DNA of 64,000 bases from Phytophthora hibernalis. Its lineage: Eukaryota > Oomycota > Peronosporomycetes > Peronosporales > Peronosporaceae. Position numbers and translations under genes: made by a program. Where the stretch lies: NCBI GenBank assembly GCA_012656075.1, contig JAAKBF010000007.1, positions 1,178,001 to 1,242,000 of the forward strand, written 5' to 3'. Below the pieces are notes generated by a model. That model made no database searches. It saw only the letters and a list, made by a program, of their open reading frames with translations, and was not told the DNA's origin. Below are positions 33,785-45,480 of this stretch, one piece after another. Each line of letters begins with the position of its first letter. Position 1 is the first letter of the stretch.

Positions 33785-34514
33785 TCAGCTCAGTTGTTTT
33801 TATTCCATAGTGTTGCGTTGAACATATTCCCCTTCCGACACTCTCGAGAAATACCTCGTTATCTCTGGCTGTTGCATCTGATGTGCTACAGCCCTCCCCG
33901 TGTCGCCCGACTACTCGAAAGTCTCCTTGTCCGTCTTCACCTTGCCGAGGCGATGAGGCCATTACTGCATCCTTGGAAAGGTCTCGCGGATTTTTGTGGG
34001 GTTCGCTGGTCTGTGAGACCCCTTGTTGCTGCTGTGGTGTGTCCAAGTCCTGACCACAACATAGGGCATCCTCAGGTGCTGGAGTCTTAGACCAAGAGTG
34101 TGTGGTCATTGTCAACTGCAGTATCGGACCAATGTTCTCTCCGAGATCAAGCACCGTTAAGGCAGCAGGTGCAACGGGTTTACCTGCTTGGCTTGGAGGC
34201 GTGTTACTTGGGATTACGGGTCTGGGTGGTGCAGCTTGTGCTCGTGCCTTCCGCTCCACTTCCCCTAGTGTCGATAACGACTAGGGGAGCGGGCTGACCC
34301 TTGCAGCCTCCGGACTCGCGCCACACATCGTTCCTTGAGTTGTGCTTGGGTTGCACTCCATATCACCGTTTGACCAATGATTGTCCGGCTATTTGGTGTC
34401 ACGTCGAATCGTCTTGATCGCCTTGGTAGCTGCATTCATTGTTTCGACGTGATCATAAGGCACCGTGTCTAATGCAGGCCGCCCCACTTGTTCCAATATC
34501 TCATTACGCCGAAC

Positions 34515-35160
34515 CCCTTATCTGTTCATGTTGTCCGTGTAGTTCTTGTATGTCTCTCTGTCATAGTTCACCGCCTGAAAATGATTGACCGTTTCAATGT
34601 CCCATTTTAGTACAATCACTAGCGGTAAGATTCCCTCGTCGATAAAGAGACGGAAAAGACTGATGCCGTCTCGAGTGGAGAGTGACGACACTGTACCTAG
34701 TTCCGAAATGTCCCCTCCTGGTAGTTTCATGTCTTCAAACGCTTAGGCCTGCACCCGAACCTTTGAATCCGCTCGTTCGTCAAGCACGTAAATTGTTTCT
34801 CTTGAGTGGATGGCCTTGGCTTTGATGTGCGCTGGTCTAACCCAAAAGTGCATCGGCACTAGGGTCTTCACCGTTTTTTCGTTGCGCTATATACTGATCC
34901 GCAAGCGCCATTAGTTGTAGGGCATGTGACGTCCCTCGGCCGATAACTTCCCCAGCACCGTTAGTTCCGCTTCGATCCTTATGCCGAAGTATGGATTCAT
35001 CCGATAGGTTGGCAAGCATGCCATTAAGAATGTTTTTCTTCAGCGCGTTGATTGCCCCTATTGTCTCTGCCCACGGTGATTCCAGACCTTCTATGACGTT
35101 TCCAAGCACCGCATAAAAGGCAGTCCAGCCGCATTGGCCATTTGCTACGATCTACGACAC
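34515..35160 (-). pseudogene. OTU-like cysteine protease domain in the LINE
   Basis: The minus strand from about 35150 reads ANGQCGWTAFYAVLGNVIEG, which resembles the catalytic Cys loop of OTU-family deubiquitinases. It continues through NALKKNILNGMLANL, HFWVRPAHIKAKAIHSRETI and YVLDERADSKVRVQA. It ends near 34540 with VIVLKWDIETVNHFQAVNYD, where His of NHFQAV sits like the OTU catalytic His. One stop (TAA, about 34743-34745) interrupts the domain. The match is by motif only. The domain lies between ORF1 and the endonuclease. Confidence 0.5.
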
Positions 35161-36126
35161 CTGTACTTCAAGAACCGTCAGCAACGTGTCCAGGCTGGCC
35201 CCGTAGTCATCCGGGGACTTGTACCCATGGAAATTCAATAGTCTCCTTCTTGTGAGCTCACACTTGACTCCCTGGTACAGTCTGTGGCTCTCCTTGATGA
35301 TCTGCAGCGCATCTTCCTCGGTCTTGATCTCCTTGACTGCGATGGTCTCAGATGGCCGAGGAGTCTCCTGACACTCGACGGCTTGACTTGGCCGTAGGAA
35401 CTGGTGAATGAAATTTTGCTGTCCGTTCTTGTCCTTTTTCCGGTAATTGATTTGGCTCTCTTGGTCGGCGAAAACGACCCTGTTTTCCCCCTCCTCAACA
35501 CATGAGGTTTGTGTGCTGCTTGGTCGGACAGGCTATCCCCATCCGTATCCAGTGCACATTCGTCCGGGGCCTTCTGTTTCGGCGACGTACCATCTACAGA
35601 TCAAACAGAGCAATGCGTCGGTACTCTTATTTCCTCGGACGGGACAGCATCTGACTTCACAGGAGGTTCGAAGCCCACGGACTTCAGGGATTATGGGCCC
35701 AAACTACAAGACTCCAATATGGAGGAGGATAGCGCATGCCACGACGTGGAGATGAAGTCCCCGGATGACGATGTTGGACGTGCGCTTGCTCCAGATTCGG
35801 CAGCGGAAGACTCTTTTCCAACTTCTACCGGAGCGGAGCCGGGTAAGGGACCCGAACTTGAGCGTGGACGGCCATTGGGTCGGCAAACATCGCGTAAAAG
35901 TGGCAGAAACCACAGACTAGATCGGAAATTGCCTATGGGCACGACCACAGGCACGGGTGTAGCAGGCGGGTGACTACTCCTTCGTCTCACCAGCGGTCTG
36001 GCCCCGCGGACAGGGGTATATGACTGTTGAACCCTTCCCGCGGGACTTCCAAGTGGTCCCGCGGACCCTGCGTGGTCTCTGTGAAGTCGGTTGGCTTAGG
36101 CCTAGTCACCGATTTCCGTCACCCGT

Positions 36127-37780
36127 CTACGGAGTTCCCAGAGTTCGTGTCCGTACCAGCAGCTTAAGGTCTGCAATGGTCCGCTGGTGCGCTCCTGCGC
36201 TATATGTTCTATTCCCTTGGCCCTTTTTGAAGGGCAGCTTGCCTCCTACTTGGCGTGCATGGGAGGACCGCTGTACCTCTGCAGCCGCAGGATCAAGATG
36301 ACAGATCTTGGTTGGGTGCGACGGCGAATAGCACTGTTCGCACGGCCAATTTACAAACACCTCGAGGTGGTGCAGCGTCGTCCACTACAATAAGTACAAT
36401 CGGCCGGAATTTGAGTGGTTATGAGTCTCCCTTTATACGAATGAACCACGGTTTGTCATTGATGCCCTCCTGACCACGCTCAGCATGCTTCATTCCATGC
36501 ACCGGTAGTTCTAGAGCCTTGACCAGCAGCCAGTAGGAGGAGACCTTCCTTTTTCGAACCTCTGCTGTGAAAGAATAGTAGTCCAGTTTAACCAATTCGT
36601 GTGGGTTGATCGCATGTTCACGTTTGGTCTCATAATCCACTAGTAGAAGCAGTTTTGAAGCAAATGGAAGCTTCCACTTGCCGGCCGTAGCCTTCCCTAA
36701 CACCCGTGTGTTCATGTCTAACGACATCCTGGACACTGTAGTCTTAAATTCCGAAACCTCCTGCTTTTGAGCAGCCGCAGCTTCTGCCACTGCATACGCC
36801 TGCGCCAGCAACGCCGTTTTGGAGAGACTGTTACCCAAGCGTTGTCCCGGTGCTAAGTGAGTATACAAGGGATATTCCAGGGCCAGGAAGACGTCCGTAA
36901 AATCGCCAACTCTTCCACTATCATGGACTGGGCCAGGAAGCTGGGTGGGTACGGCACCTCGATTTCGTGATTGATAATCATGAGCAAAGATTGGTTCTCT
37001 TCCTTGGTGCGTTCCCTGAGAAGCGTCAGTTCCGACATAGGAGTCACGCATAGCTCGTGGAGATGTTTGTGTTCATCACTCTTCCACGCCTGCTGCACCG
37101 TTCCAACCCCATGTGCAACCGAACCACGGTACGACATCTCCATCGGACCTGGGTGCTCCGTTACTTGAGGTGGATTCGTAACTGTCTCAAAGGTGAAGAA
37201 ACGAATTCTGTCCTTGATGTCAATCTGGGTGAGGCCTTGTTCCAACACCCATTTCATCAGCAATGATTGTAGTCGTAAGGCGTGATCCACATTATGTTCA
37301 TTCCAGTAGCTTTTCAAACCAGCATAATGCATTTGTTTGTCATCCAGCATTTCATCCGCACATGCGGCCCTGCCTGCAGGAGAATCGTGTTGTGGCCTGT
37401 CCAATTTCTTCATTTTGGTCAGGAAGCTTTGGGATCGACGTTCCTTCGACAGCAAGAAAAGACGGTGAACTGTTTGGAAGACGTAAGCCGCTGGGGCGTC
37501 CGTTCGGAGATAGATTCGTAGTTGAGCGAAAACCTCATTTCCGTCCCCTTGGTCAGGTTTTCCTCCTCGACTCTGTCCCGACTTGTTGACTGATAGTGCA
37601 CCATTGTTTGTGCCTCTGCCTCTCACCGTGTGTCTGAGTTTCTTGGGACGTTGTGTGTGTGGTCTGCTGCGGACGACTCCCTCCGTTCCTCGCTTTCATT
37701 TGACGAGCCGACTGTTTGCCCACAGTTAACCACCCGTTTTGAGCGGCGCCCCGATTTCTCTCTTCATTCGTAACCACTGG
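36127..37780 (-). pseudogene. LINE ORF1 (gag-like) with CCHC knuckle
   Basis: Two overlapping minus-strand frames (37626-36853 and 37051-36419) make a protein of about 400 aa. It contains VFAQLRIYLRTDAPAAYVFQ, KMKKLDRPQHDSP and an ELPVHGMKHA-containing C-terminus. It is followed at 36360-36127 by CEQCYSPSHPTKIC, a CX2CX4HX4C zinc knuckle. The Gln/Thr-rich N-terminus may begin near 37777. It probably bound element RNA. The family is not otherwise recognised. Confidence 0.6.
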
Positions 37781-37990
37781 TGGGTTGCTGTTGGCCTCTC
37801 AGCGCTCTCGCGGCACAGCACCTGCTGCCATTTCTCGCCGCGTGTTACTGTCCGCCGCGGTCGTTACGCTCGATCTGAGGTCGTACTTAAGTTGGTATAC
37901 AGGGATTTCGGCGACCTTCCAAACGCCCCACCCCTGATGGATGTTGTCGCTGCTGTTGCCGGAGTCTTGAGCAGTCGCCGTCAAATTTGG

Positions 37991-39347
37991 AAGTGACGCT
38001 GGCTTCATCAACGGCCACGTTTCGATCCACAATAATGTGGCGCTTGCACCGTGTTTTAGCATGGTGAGCAGCGGACGGATCCTAGCTGCAGTATCGCGTT
38101 TCACTTCCGCATTTATCATTTCAGAACGAAAAGCTAGATTCTTTCGTATATACAGGAATCTGCTCAAAATAATTTTAGAAGACAAATTCGTAGAGCTCGA
38201 CCAGGGAATTTTTTTGATTCTTCGTTGTCTCTCAATAGTTCCTCATTTCGCCCTTACCTACCAGATCCATGTACCATATGATCCCCAAGAAAACCATGAG
38301 CTCATTTCAATCAATCGACCGGCGTGAGGCATCTTTTTGCAACTGCATACGCATTGCTGAATTCAACCACTTGTTTACAAAACGAAATGGGCAAGAATGC
38401 AAAGAAACTCGCTGTTGTAGATTGGTCAAACAATTTCCGGCTGCTAGTCTCTATCTTAGTCGTAGTGGATCCGTCGTCGTGGGTAAACATGCCGATTGGC
38501 TGTTCTAGCTATCCAGTTGGTGTAAACGTCATGGACTCTATGGCCTCAACTCCATCAGGACGCAATACTATCTGCAGTTCTTTCCGTCCACGAAACACAC
38601 TCAATTCACGATAGCCCGCTTCATCTAACTCATCATACTCTTCAGTAAAAGCCGCGATATTTGAATATTTAGGCACCATGTTACACAGTGAAATCCATGA
38701 AGGCGTAAATTCTGCCTGTCCTCTGTTCATTCGTACAAACTGGTCAAAGCCACGAACGACAATATCTTCATCAATTTTGTGGACGTGATCTTTAGATTGA
38801 AAAACAGTTCTTGTCCACTGTAAACGAACATTGCCATATGTACATGGACATTTTCAATACTCTGTGTATCACAAATCTCATAACGGGTCACGATGCCAGT
38901 GATGTACGCAGCTCCAACATCGTGATATAATTTTACGGGCATCCAAACGTCTTCAGCCGATGAGAAACTGACATTTGCATTGACAAACCGATCCCCAATA
39001 CTCGTATTATACGAAGGATCTCGAATCTGAACATGGCTTGAACGTTTGTCTTCTTACTCTTTGAAGTAGATTTTATGACTTTGTCCTTTTTGGCGTTTTC
39101 TTTGGCATGGATCGCGGTGTGGCTTTTGGCGGAGAAGTTCTTCCTTCCGCTTCCGCGGAGCCGGATCCATGACATTTGCGGCCTTTCGATTAGCATGTGC
39201 CTTGACTAGTTTCTTCTTAGGGGTATTCGCGGTCACGATCATCGTTTTAGGGTCCTTATTTGTTCTCGCTCGCGCCAAAGAAAGGGCCAGAATCCCAATC
39301 TTGCACATCCCCGATGTGACTGTAATTTGCGAAGTTGGACCATACAA
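37991..39347 (-). pseudogene. piggyBac transposase, N-terminal half
   Basis: Minus-strand frames from about 39347 read a Lys-rich N-terminus (TPKKKLVKAHANRKA) and DVWMPVKLYHDVGAAY. Then come FTEEYDELDEAGYRELSVFR, VEAIESMTFTPTG, TKIETSSRKLFDQSTTASFF and LGIIWYMDLVGKGEMRNY. The last segments are FLYIRKNLAFRS, KRDTAARIRPLLTMLKHG and VDEASV at the LINE junction (38008). These are hallmark blocks of oomycete piggyBac transposases. Many stops and shifts are present. The first catalytic Asp region is the DEASV-flanking segment. Confidence 0.75.
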
Positions 39348-39827
39348 AGGTCCTGTTCTCGAGTCATTTATGTGTGAACCACGACTTACTGCTGCATTGC
39401 TGTTTCCTCCAACCGAGCAATGGACGCCTGCAGAATATCGAGTAGTCGACCGCTTTACATGCAGCAGATATGCCGCGACTTAAACGCGGATAAATCCTGT
39501 GGGGCGCAGATTTCGTCTGAATAAACTGCCCTACCACTATATGTATGCCGTGTAGCCATATTAAATGTTTATCTTGTTATTTGGAAACATTATGTCGACC
39601 CTCACTCCTTTATATTCGTCGTTCATTCTGCACGGCATATATCTTCCACCAGAGCGAAGAGGCGCTCACTTTTGAATCTTCGGCGAAGGCGTCAAGGTGA
39701 CCGAGACCTTCACATAGATGGGTACGTTCGCGGCTGCGTGGATGCAGGCAGTGGTTGCACGTCGCTAACCTGCTTGTGATGCGCAGACTCCACGGAGCAT
39801 CTGCGGCACTCTGCAGCGCACTGGAAG
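39348..39827. other. Intergenic
   Basis: A plus-strand frame at 39169-39483 is probably a shadow of the piggyBac N-terminus. No other signal is seen up to the SET pseudogene. Confidence 0.4.
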
Positions 39828-40920
39828 ATGCCCTGTATCCAGAAGACGTTCAGCGACGACGAGAACACGCCGCCGAACATCGTCTCAGGCCTGCGTCGCG
39901 ATGCAAGCGGCGCTACCAGCGACACGGCGACTCCTCTGGGGGCTGTCACCCGGACAAAGGCGGGCCCCGGAGGAGCCGACTGCAGAACCATCCCCGGGAA
40001 CGCCATCAGCACCCCACGTCTGCAGAAGCCTCACGATGTGCTCCCCATCATGCTGGACTCGTCGCCTCGGCTCCCGGCTCGTCCAAGTCCAGCCAGGGAT
40101 CTCCGCCCTCGCCGGCCCAAACATCGTACTCGTCGTGAAGCCGCAGCTCCGTACGCGCGACCACGTTCTGTGCCTCAGCGCGCAGATCGACTCGCCAGCC
40201 GTGCGCGTGCACCTCGAGCCACTGATGCCGGATCTTCGCAGACACATCGTTTGTCAACGCGCCTACGTGATGAGTTCATACCTGCGCGGTGACCAAGCCG
40301 CGTGATCCACCTAAGCGAGCACTACAATCCGTTGGCCGTCGTGTTTCCGGTGGTCTCACATTTGGGTTGGTGTGATTGCCCGACGCCGTTCAGAGTGGAC
40401 TCCTATCGCAACTCCCTCATGTATTTGTACTGCAATGTCAATTGCTGCCCGTACGAAGGGTTGTGCGGCAACGGGCTTGCGGAGTCGACGAAGTTGTTCT
40501 TGGGCACAAAGGCGCTGGGCGTGGTCGCCGCGGAGAACATCGACGCTGGTGAGGTGCTGGTGCAATACCTCAGCGAGATGGAGCACGTAAGTGCTTCTCA
40601 TTTGCAACGGCCACGAAATACGGGGCATCGACTGGTGTTGGAGCAGTGCCCCGAGCGACCGAGTTGGCCTGTGAAAGTGGTGATCAATGCCGAGAAGATG
40701 GGTGGGCTTACACGGTTTGTCAACCACTCGTGCGAGCTCGTGATCACATTCGTCGAAGTCTCCAAACGGCCGACGGACCACCGTGGTCGTGGCGACAACG
40801 GAGCGCGTTCGACGTGGCCAGAAGATCACCGTGGACTAAGGCGACGACCTGTGGTTCGTCTGCCGGTGCCGCCTCGATACGTGCTGCCACCGGCACATTC
40901 AAAGCCAGGAGGATTTGTGA
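39828..40920 (+). pseudogene. SET-domain histone-lysine methyltransferase pseudogene
   Basis: The coding path starts near ATG 39828 and runs through a charged N-terminal region (VLVVKPQLRTRDHVLCLSAQ). A Cys-rich pre-SET/AWS segment follows (CDCP, then YCNVNCCPYEGLCGNG, 40375-40475). The SET domain has TKALGVVAAENIDAGEVLVQ, GGLTRFVNHSC and RRGQKITVD, and a post-SET CRCRLDTC ends at TGA 40918-40920. It would methylate histone lysine. Frameshifts lie near 40300 and 40770. The Tyr codon of the conserved DYG motif is TAA (40837-40839), a substitution that truncates the protein at the active site. Its setting among transposons suggests it belongs to a multicopy family. Confidence 0.75.
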
Positions 40921-41317
40921 GATACAGTTCGAGCATGTAAGAAGCGAAAAAGGGCGGTGTTTGCGAAGGATGCATGTGTATTCAAAAGAATGGATCTATG
41001 AATCTAATTATGGTCTGTAGGTGGTTGCCGAGGTGACGTGAAGCAGAATCCAGCGTGGGCCACAGAAATTAAAGCTCAAAGTCAAGCTACGCGCGCCGGT
41101 TCGCGATGCCGACGTCTTCGACTGCAAGACCTTTTCGCGCGCGAACACGTTGAAGTCGCGTCTTTTAAAGATCGAGAAGCAATTGGTTGCTCTGCTGATT
41201 CTCGCTCGGTACGTTTGACGGTGTGAGGGTCCCTCACTTTTCGTTTTGCTTCGCAGTACAGCAATCCTCTCTAGACGCAAGCGCGCACCCTCACCTCGCC
41301 TCCAACCCGACCACGCA

Positions 41318-42569
41318 ATGGGGAAGAACACTAGCACTATGGACTACTCTGGCTCCGACATCGACCGCCTCCTGATCCTGGTCAAGACAGCTCTTCCGCT
41401 CGGCAAGGACGAGTGGGAGCGCTTGGAAAGCTCCTACAACGCCGCCGGATCTCGAGGTGCCCCTGAGATAGACTTCGACAGTTTGCGGCGTAAGATCAAA
41501 GTGCTGCACAGCACACGGATGCCAACTGACAAGGCAAACATGCCGCCGCAAATCGAGAAGGCCAAAGAGTGGAAGATAAGCATCGACGACAAGGCCAACG
41601 TGATTGAGCTGACCGACGAGGTCGACGACGATCAACGTGATATCGAGCCCGACTTCTGTTTTAAAGTCGATCCTGACGAACCCTACTTCGGCGACGCAGA
41701 CGCGTTGACCGAAGAGAAGGCTCCAGCCGCATCGACTTGCACCGAAGACCCTACAGAGGAGACTCCACGGCTTCGAGCTGCCCTTCGCTGCGAAGTGGGT
41801 TCCACGAGCAACTCACTTCGCCGATGGCCCCGAAGGACGCAGGTGGCTTATCGGGGTCATTAGCCCCACGACCGGCACCGAGCACTCGCCTTTTGGGTAC
41901 TCTGGAGTTGCCACAGCCGCGTAAACCACCAGCCAAAGCAGCAGATCGTGCTGCGTCGCGACCAGCGCAGTCACCATACGCCGTTGGTGCTGCTGCCAAG
42001 CAGCGTGACGAGATCGAGGCCTCCAAGTACCCGAAGCTCCTGAACTACTCAACCGCCTCGGCGGGGATGATTTGGTTGCTTTTCGCGACTCAACAGGCGC
42101 TAAGAGAGCCTGGGAAGACGACAGGGACGTGCAGGAGGCCAGCTTTGCTTAGGCGTAACGCGTGCGCGCCTAGAAGACCACGGCTGTACTCAAGTCCAAG
42201 TTGGACGACCTCAAAAATGCCGCTAACAACAAACAAGGGAGCATACTCGAGACGATCCTGCTCCTACGTGAAGAAAAGGAGCGCATAGTCCAAGCTCGTC
42301 GCGAAGAAGAAACCCAGCGTCGTCGCGAGGGAATGGCGGCCCAAGAGGCCCGACGTCTTGCAGAGAAAGCAGAGACTGGAGAACGTCGCCGTAGCGAGAA
42401 ACTCGAGATGGAAGCTCTCATGCGCCGCGACCGCGAAGAAGCGCGTGCTCGCACGCAGGGGCTGGTGATGTTGATCGGGGCCCTAACGAAGAAGGACCGA
42501 GAGGAGGACGACGAAGGTCAGCAGTCGAGAATGTACATGAAATCGAGGCCTCTTTACATGATGTTGTAG
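41318..42569 (+). CDS. DUF6818-like (Myb/SANT-like) protein with coiled coil
   Basis: It starts MGKNTSTMDYSGSDIDRLL and carries VKTALPLGKDEWERLESSYN, the core of a domain abundant in Phytophthora (DUF6818) that resembles Myb/SANT DNA-binding domains. An acidic middle (TDEVDDDQRDIEPD) follows. After a frame change near 41820-41880 comes a Lys/Ala-rich part, and after another near 42160 a charged coiled coil (LLREEKERIVQARREEETQR, then EKLEMEALMRRDREEARAR) to the stop at 42567-42569. It lies tail-to-tail with the Harbinger-type transposase. PIF/Harbinger elements typically carry a Myb-like partner gene, so it may be that partner. Two or more single-base shifts break it. Confidence 0.65.
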
Positions 42570-42739
42570 CATTACCATCTTATACCTATCAACACCCCTC
42601 AAAAATTTAACTGTTCATGGCAATATTTTCTTCGTCGGTCTTTGCGTACGCCCCGCCCCTCGTCAGCAACAACTACGAAGACAAGAAGCACTACGGGATG
42701 TACATGTATTACGAAGAAAACGATTGTGTTGACGAAGTC

Positions 42740-44053
42740 GGCTGCTACTTGCTTGGCGTCACCCGCGAATGTCGTGCGGATCTGCGAGAACCCAACCGTG
42801 CGCACACGGTAGTTCGCCATGCGGAATACGCTGTTAATTCTGCGTCCACACAGCTCGGGGTCGTACGGCAGCGGCAAGATTAGGCGGCTATAGACCTTCT
42901 GCATGCTTCCCATGCCCACTCCGCCGCCTGACGCACAGACGTGATGGCGTTGTGTGGGGTTTGTGCCGAGCTCTAGAGCGACGGCCGGATTTGCTCGAGA
43001 TCGTCGTCCTTGAGCGGCGTTAGGATGCGACCTACCATGGCCGCCGAGTACGTGAACGCGGAATCAGACACGACGTGCATACGCTTGTCCGTGCAGTACA
43101 CAGGGTCCAGCAACTTGTTCCGAAAACCCAGGGATGTATCTGAGTCGTTCCACGACCCAGGGCAATTGTGCCGGCGCCACACGATGCTGCCATCGGCTGC
43201 AAAACAGATCGTGCCCGTCACGAAGGCTGTGTGCAGCCAGCCATTGTAAATGGCGTTCTGCAAGTCCGCGTTTGCAGGTTGCTCGACCTGCAATGCGTAC
43301 GACATCATTAGCAAAGTGTAGTGATAGGATTGCAGTTCGTACCCGTAAGGTTTCCCGTCAATAAAGCCGAAGGTATGCTCGAGCAGCGGCTCACGGGCCT
43401 GAACCAGTTTGACCCAGCTGGTTTGGTGAGAAGGGGACGACCACGAAATCCTCGCTGGCGCATAACCCTCCAGCGCACACGACAATGACTCCTCAGCTTC
43501 TCGGAGAATCCGCGACAGCGTGCTGGATGGGACGCCGAGCACCATGCAGATGGTGCTCTCATCTATCGACCCGACGTAGAAGCACAGCACCAGACCAAGT
43601 ATCCGGTGGTGGTAGCGTAGCTTCGGCGGACGGCCCCGCGACTCAGGCGACGGGAGGTAGTAATAGCTGCTGAATCGTTGAAGTAGCTGCTCGAACGCCG
43701 GCCTGCATGCACGTATCAGTTAGATTACGCTAGCAACGTTGATACAGCCTGCCACATGCTGTGCCAGCGTACCTGGTAAAGCTAGTCGTATTGAGAAAGT
43801 TGATGTCCTTGCCGAAGCGATACAGCTCCATCCAGGCCGCATCGCACGGAGCGTCAAGGCACTGCGTCGTCAGGTAATGGCGACTACCTATTGCGACCTT
43901 CCACGCGTCTTCGACCATCAGGTTGTATACAACACGGCGGACGTCCCTCAGCGCGCCATCGTGTCTAAGGAAGGCCTCTGTCAGCAGCAGTACAGCGTCC
44001 GAATCTTCCGCCGCCATCACGTGTGCCTGGCGACTTGTGCTTGGCGCGCGCAA
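42740..44053 (-). pseudogene. PIF/Harbinger (DDE_Tnp_4) transposase
   Basis: Read from 44053, exon 1 ends at SFTR. An intron follows at about 43691-43771, and the next exon begins with a PAFEQLLQRFSSYYYLPS-like segment. Then come TICMVLGVPSSTLSRIL (helix-turn-helix), FGFIDGKPYGYEL (first Asp), HNCPGSWNDSD (second Asp) and, after stop TAG near 42973 and a GGG contraction near 42925, RQAAEWGMGSM (Glu). The C-terminal block YRVRTVGFSQIRTTF is also present. All three catalytic acids are visible. It would cut and paste the element. Terminal inverted repeats were not found. Confidence 0.75.
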
Positions 44054-44513
44054 ATTTCGAAGTGAGGAACAAAGTGAAGGTGCCCATTCCAGAGCGATCT
44101 CAGCGGTGTCCAGGGCAAATGGACGGGTACATTCCTAAGCCGCAGCGAACTCCTACTGATACATGCAGTTTCAGGGCAATACCAATCGGACGTAGAGCGT
44201 AGCTGTATGGTATTTGCGGTGTAGCTTTTCAGTGATATGTCGGCATATATCTTTTCAAACCCCGGCATATCTGCTCAATTCCGCTTCGTCGAATTCATCA
44301 ATGTTGCGAGATTCATATTTTTTGGCCCCACGTCCATATTTGTAGACTCGATCAGACTGCGTTTGACACTAACGCACTTCTCATCCAAAGCCAAATCGAC
44401 AGCTTCACCTTCACATTCACCACCCGTTGTTGCTATATATGTTACTGGACCGCTACGACTTGATGCACGTTTACCAGCCATCGATATGTAATGCTGTAAA
44501 AGCTGTTCTTAGC

Positions 44514-44717
44514 CTAGATAGAAGTCTTTCCCTTCTTCATCTCTCGGGTGTCCTCCAGGAAAATGTACTTAAAACGGGTGTCCAGACTGCGATGATTAGG
44601 CGGCTTCGAGTTCCAACCAGCACGATGCAAGGTTCGCCACACATCCTTGAAATTCATATCATCAACTGTGTGATACATGCACCGTGTATATAAGTGCTGG
44701 TCAACGTCTCCGTTCAA
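44514..44717 (-). pseudogene. Possible piggyBac N-terminal fragment
   Basis: The minus frame reads FKDVWRTLHRAGWNSKPP and SLDTRFKYIF, reminiscent of the N-terminal 'W..L...GW..K.P..L' block of oomycete piggyBac-type proteins. The fragment is short and nothing downstream confirms it. Confidence 0.3.
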
Positions 44718-44839
44718 CGTGCAATCAGAACTAACCTTGTCGATTTGTTGATGTTACTGCAGGTTGCGATCGTTGACGGATTGATCGCCGTGAGTACCGC
44801 TTTCCATTGTGTGTAGGTGAGGTGTCAACCTTTACCGTA

Positions 44840-45480
44840 GGTGAGGAGAGTTGTGGAATGAGCGGGCCTCCTGTCTAGCTCAATCGTGAATAGTCAGATC
44901 AGGGTCGAATACATTGACTTTTGTATGCTTGTTTATCTTTTGGTGAATGCTGGGCTTCGCTGCTACTCGCGAAGATTCGATATACAGACACGTGTGGGGT
45001 GTCGATGGTTGATGGACATCATCTATGGCTGATCAACGAGCAAACCCTTTCGAGTCACACGTGAAATTGAAGTACAAATTGATCAATGAATACATGTATT
45101 GTAAACTGTATTTATTATTGTTGTTGAACTGATGCTACTAAACGTCATTAAGGTCTCTCGCACGCATAACAGCAATTGTTTAGCATGTCAGTACATGAAC
45201 GAGAATGAAGTCGGAGCGATAGTGGCCACATCATGCTCTTTGCGTCATCAACCGTCGTCTAAACCGTGACGGTGAACAATACCGGGACTCATCGCGTCTA
45301 ACATGGGTTTGCTCACGACGACAAACCACTACAGCAACGGATCTCTTGTACTACTTGTCCGTAGACAGCTCCGGGGCGCGTCGGCTCAAAGTCGACTCGT
45401 ACAGGGCAACGCATTCACAGGGGTCATCATCCCGTGCTGTGAACAACTCCACCGTGAAGATCAGCGTTCGAGGCCATCAA
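44840..45480 (+). repeat. Dispersed repeat family B, copy 2
   Basis: Matches 13960-14540 (shared ttgacttttgtatgcttg, gatagtggccacatcatgct and a similar tail). It runs without interruption into the SGV minisatellite at 45480. Confidence 0.6.

Larger units (their letters stand above)
29632..37990 (-). mobile_element. 8.36-kb non-LTR retrotransposon (LINE) inserted in piggyBac
   Basis: The element lies on the minus strand: 5' end at 37990, 3' end at 29632. In order it encodes a gag-like ORF1, a CCHC knuckle, an OTU-like domain, an endonuclease, a reverse transcriptase and an RNase H. The 3' end is AT-rich (tcttattataattaa on the minus strand) rather than a poly(A) tract. An 18-bp target duplication (29614-29631 and 37991-38008) flanks it. 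It lies exactly between the two halves of one piggyBac transposase frame. Many stops and shifts show it is dead. RNase H at the end fits the I/R1/Tad group of clades better than L1. Confidence 0.85.

Noticed and set aside
39169..39483. Plus-strand frame with a hydrophobic N-terminus
   Set aside because: It looked like a secreted or membrane peptide but is antisense to the piggyBac N-terminus; no supporting evidence.
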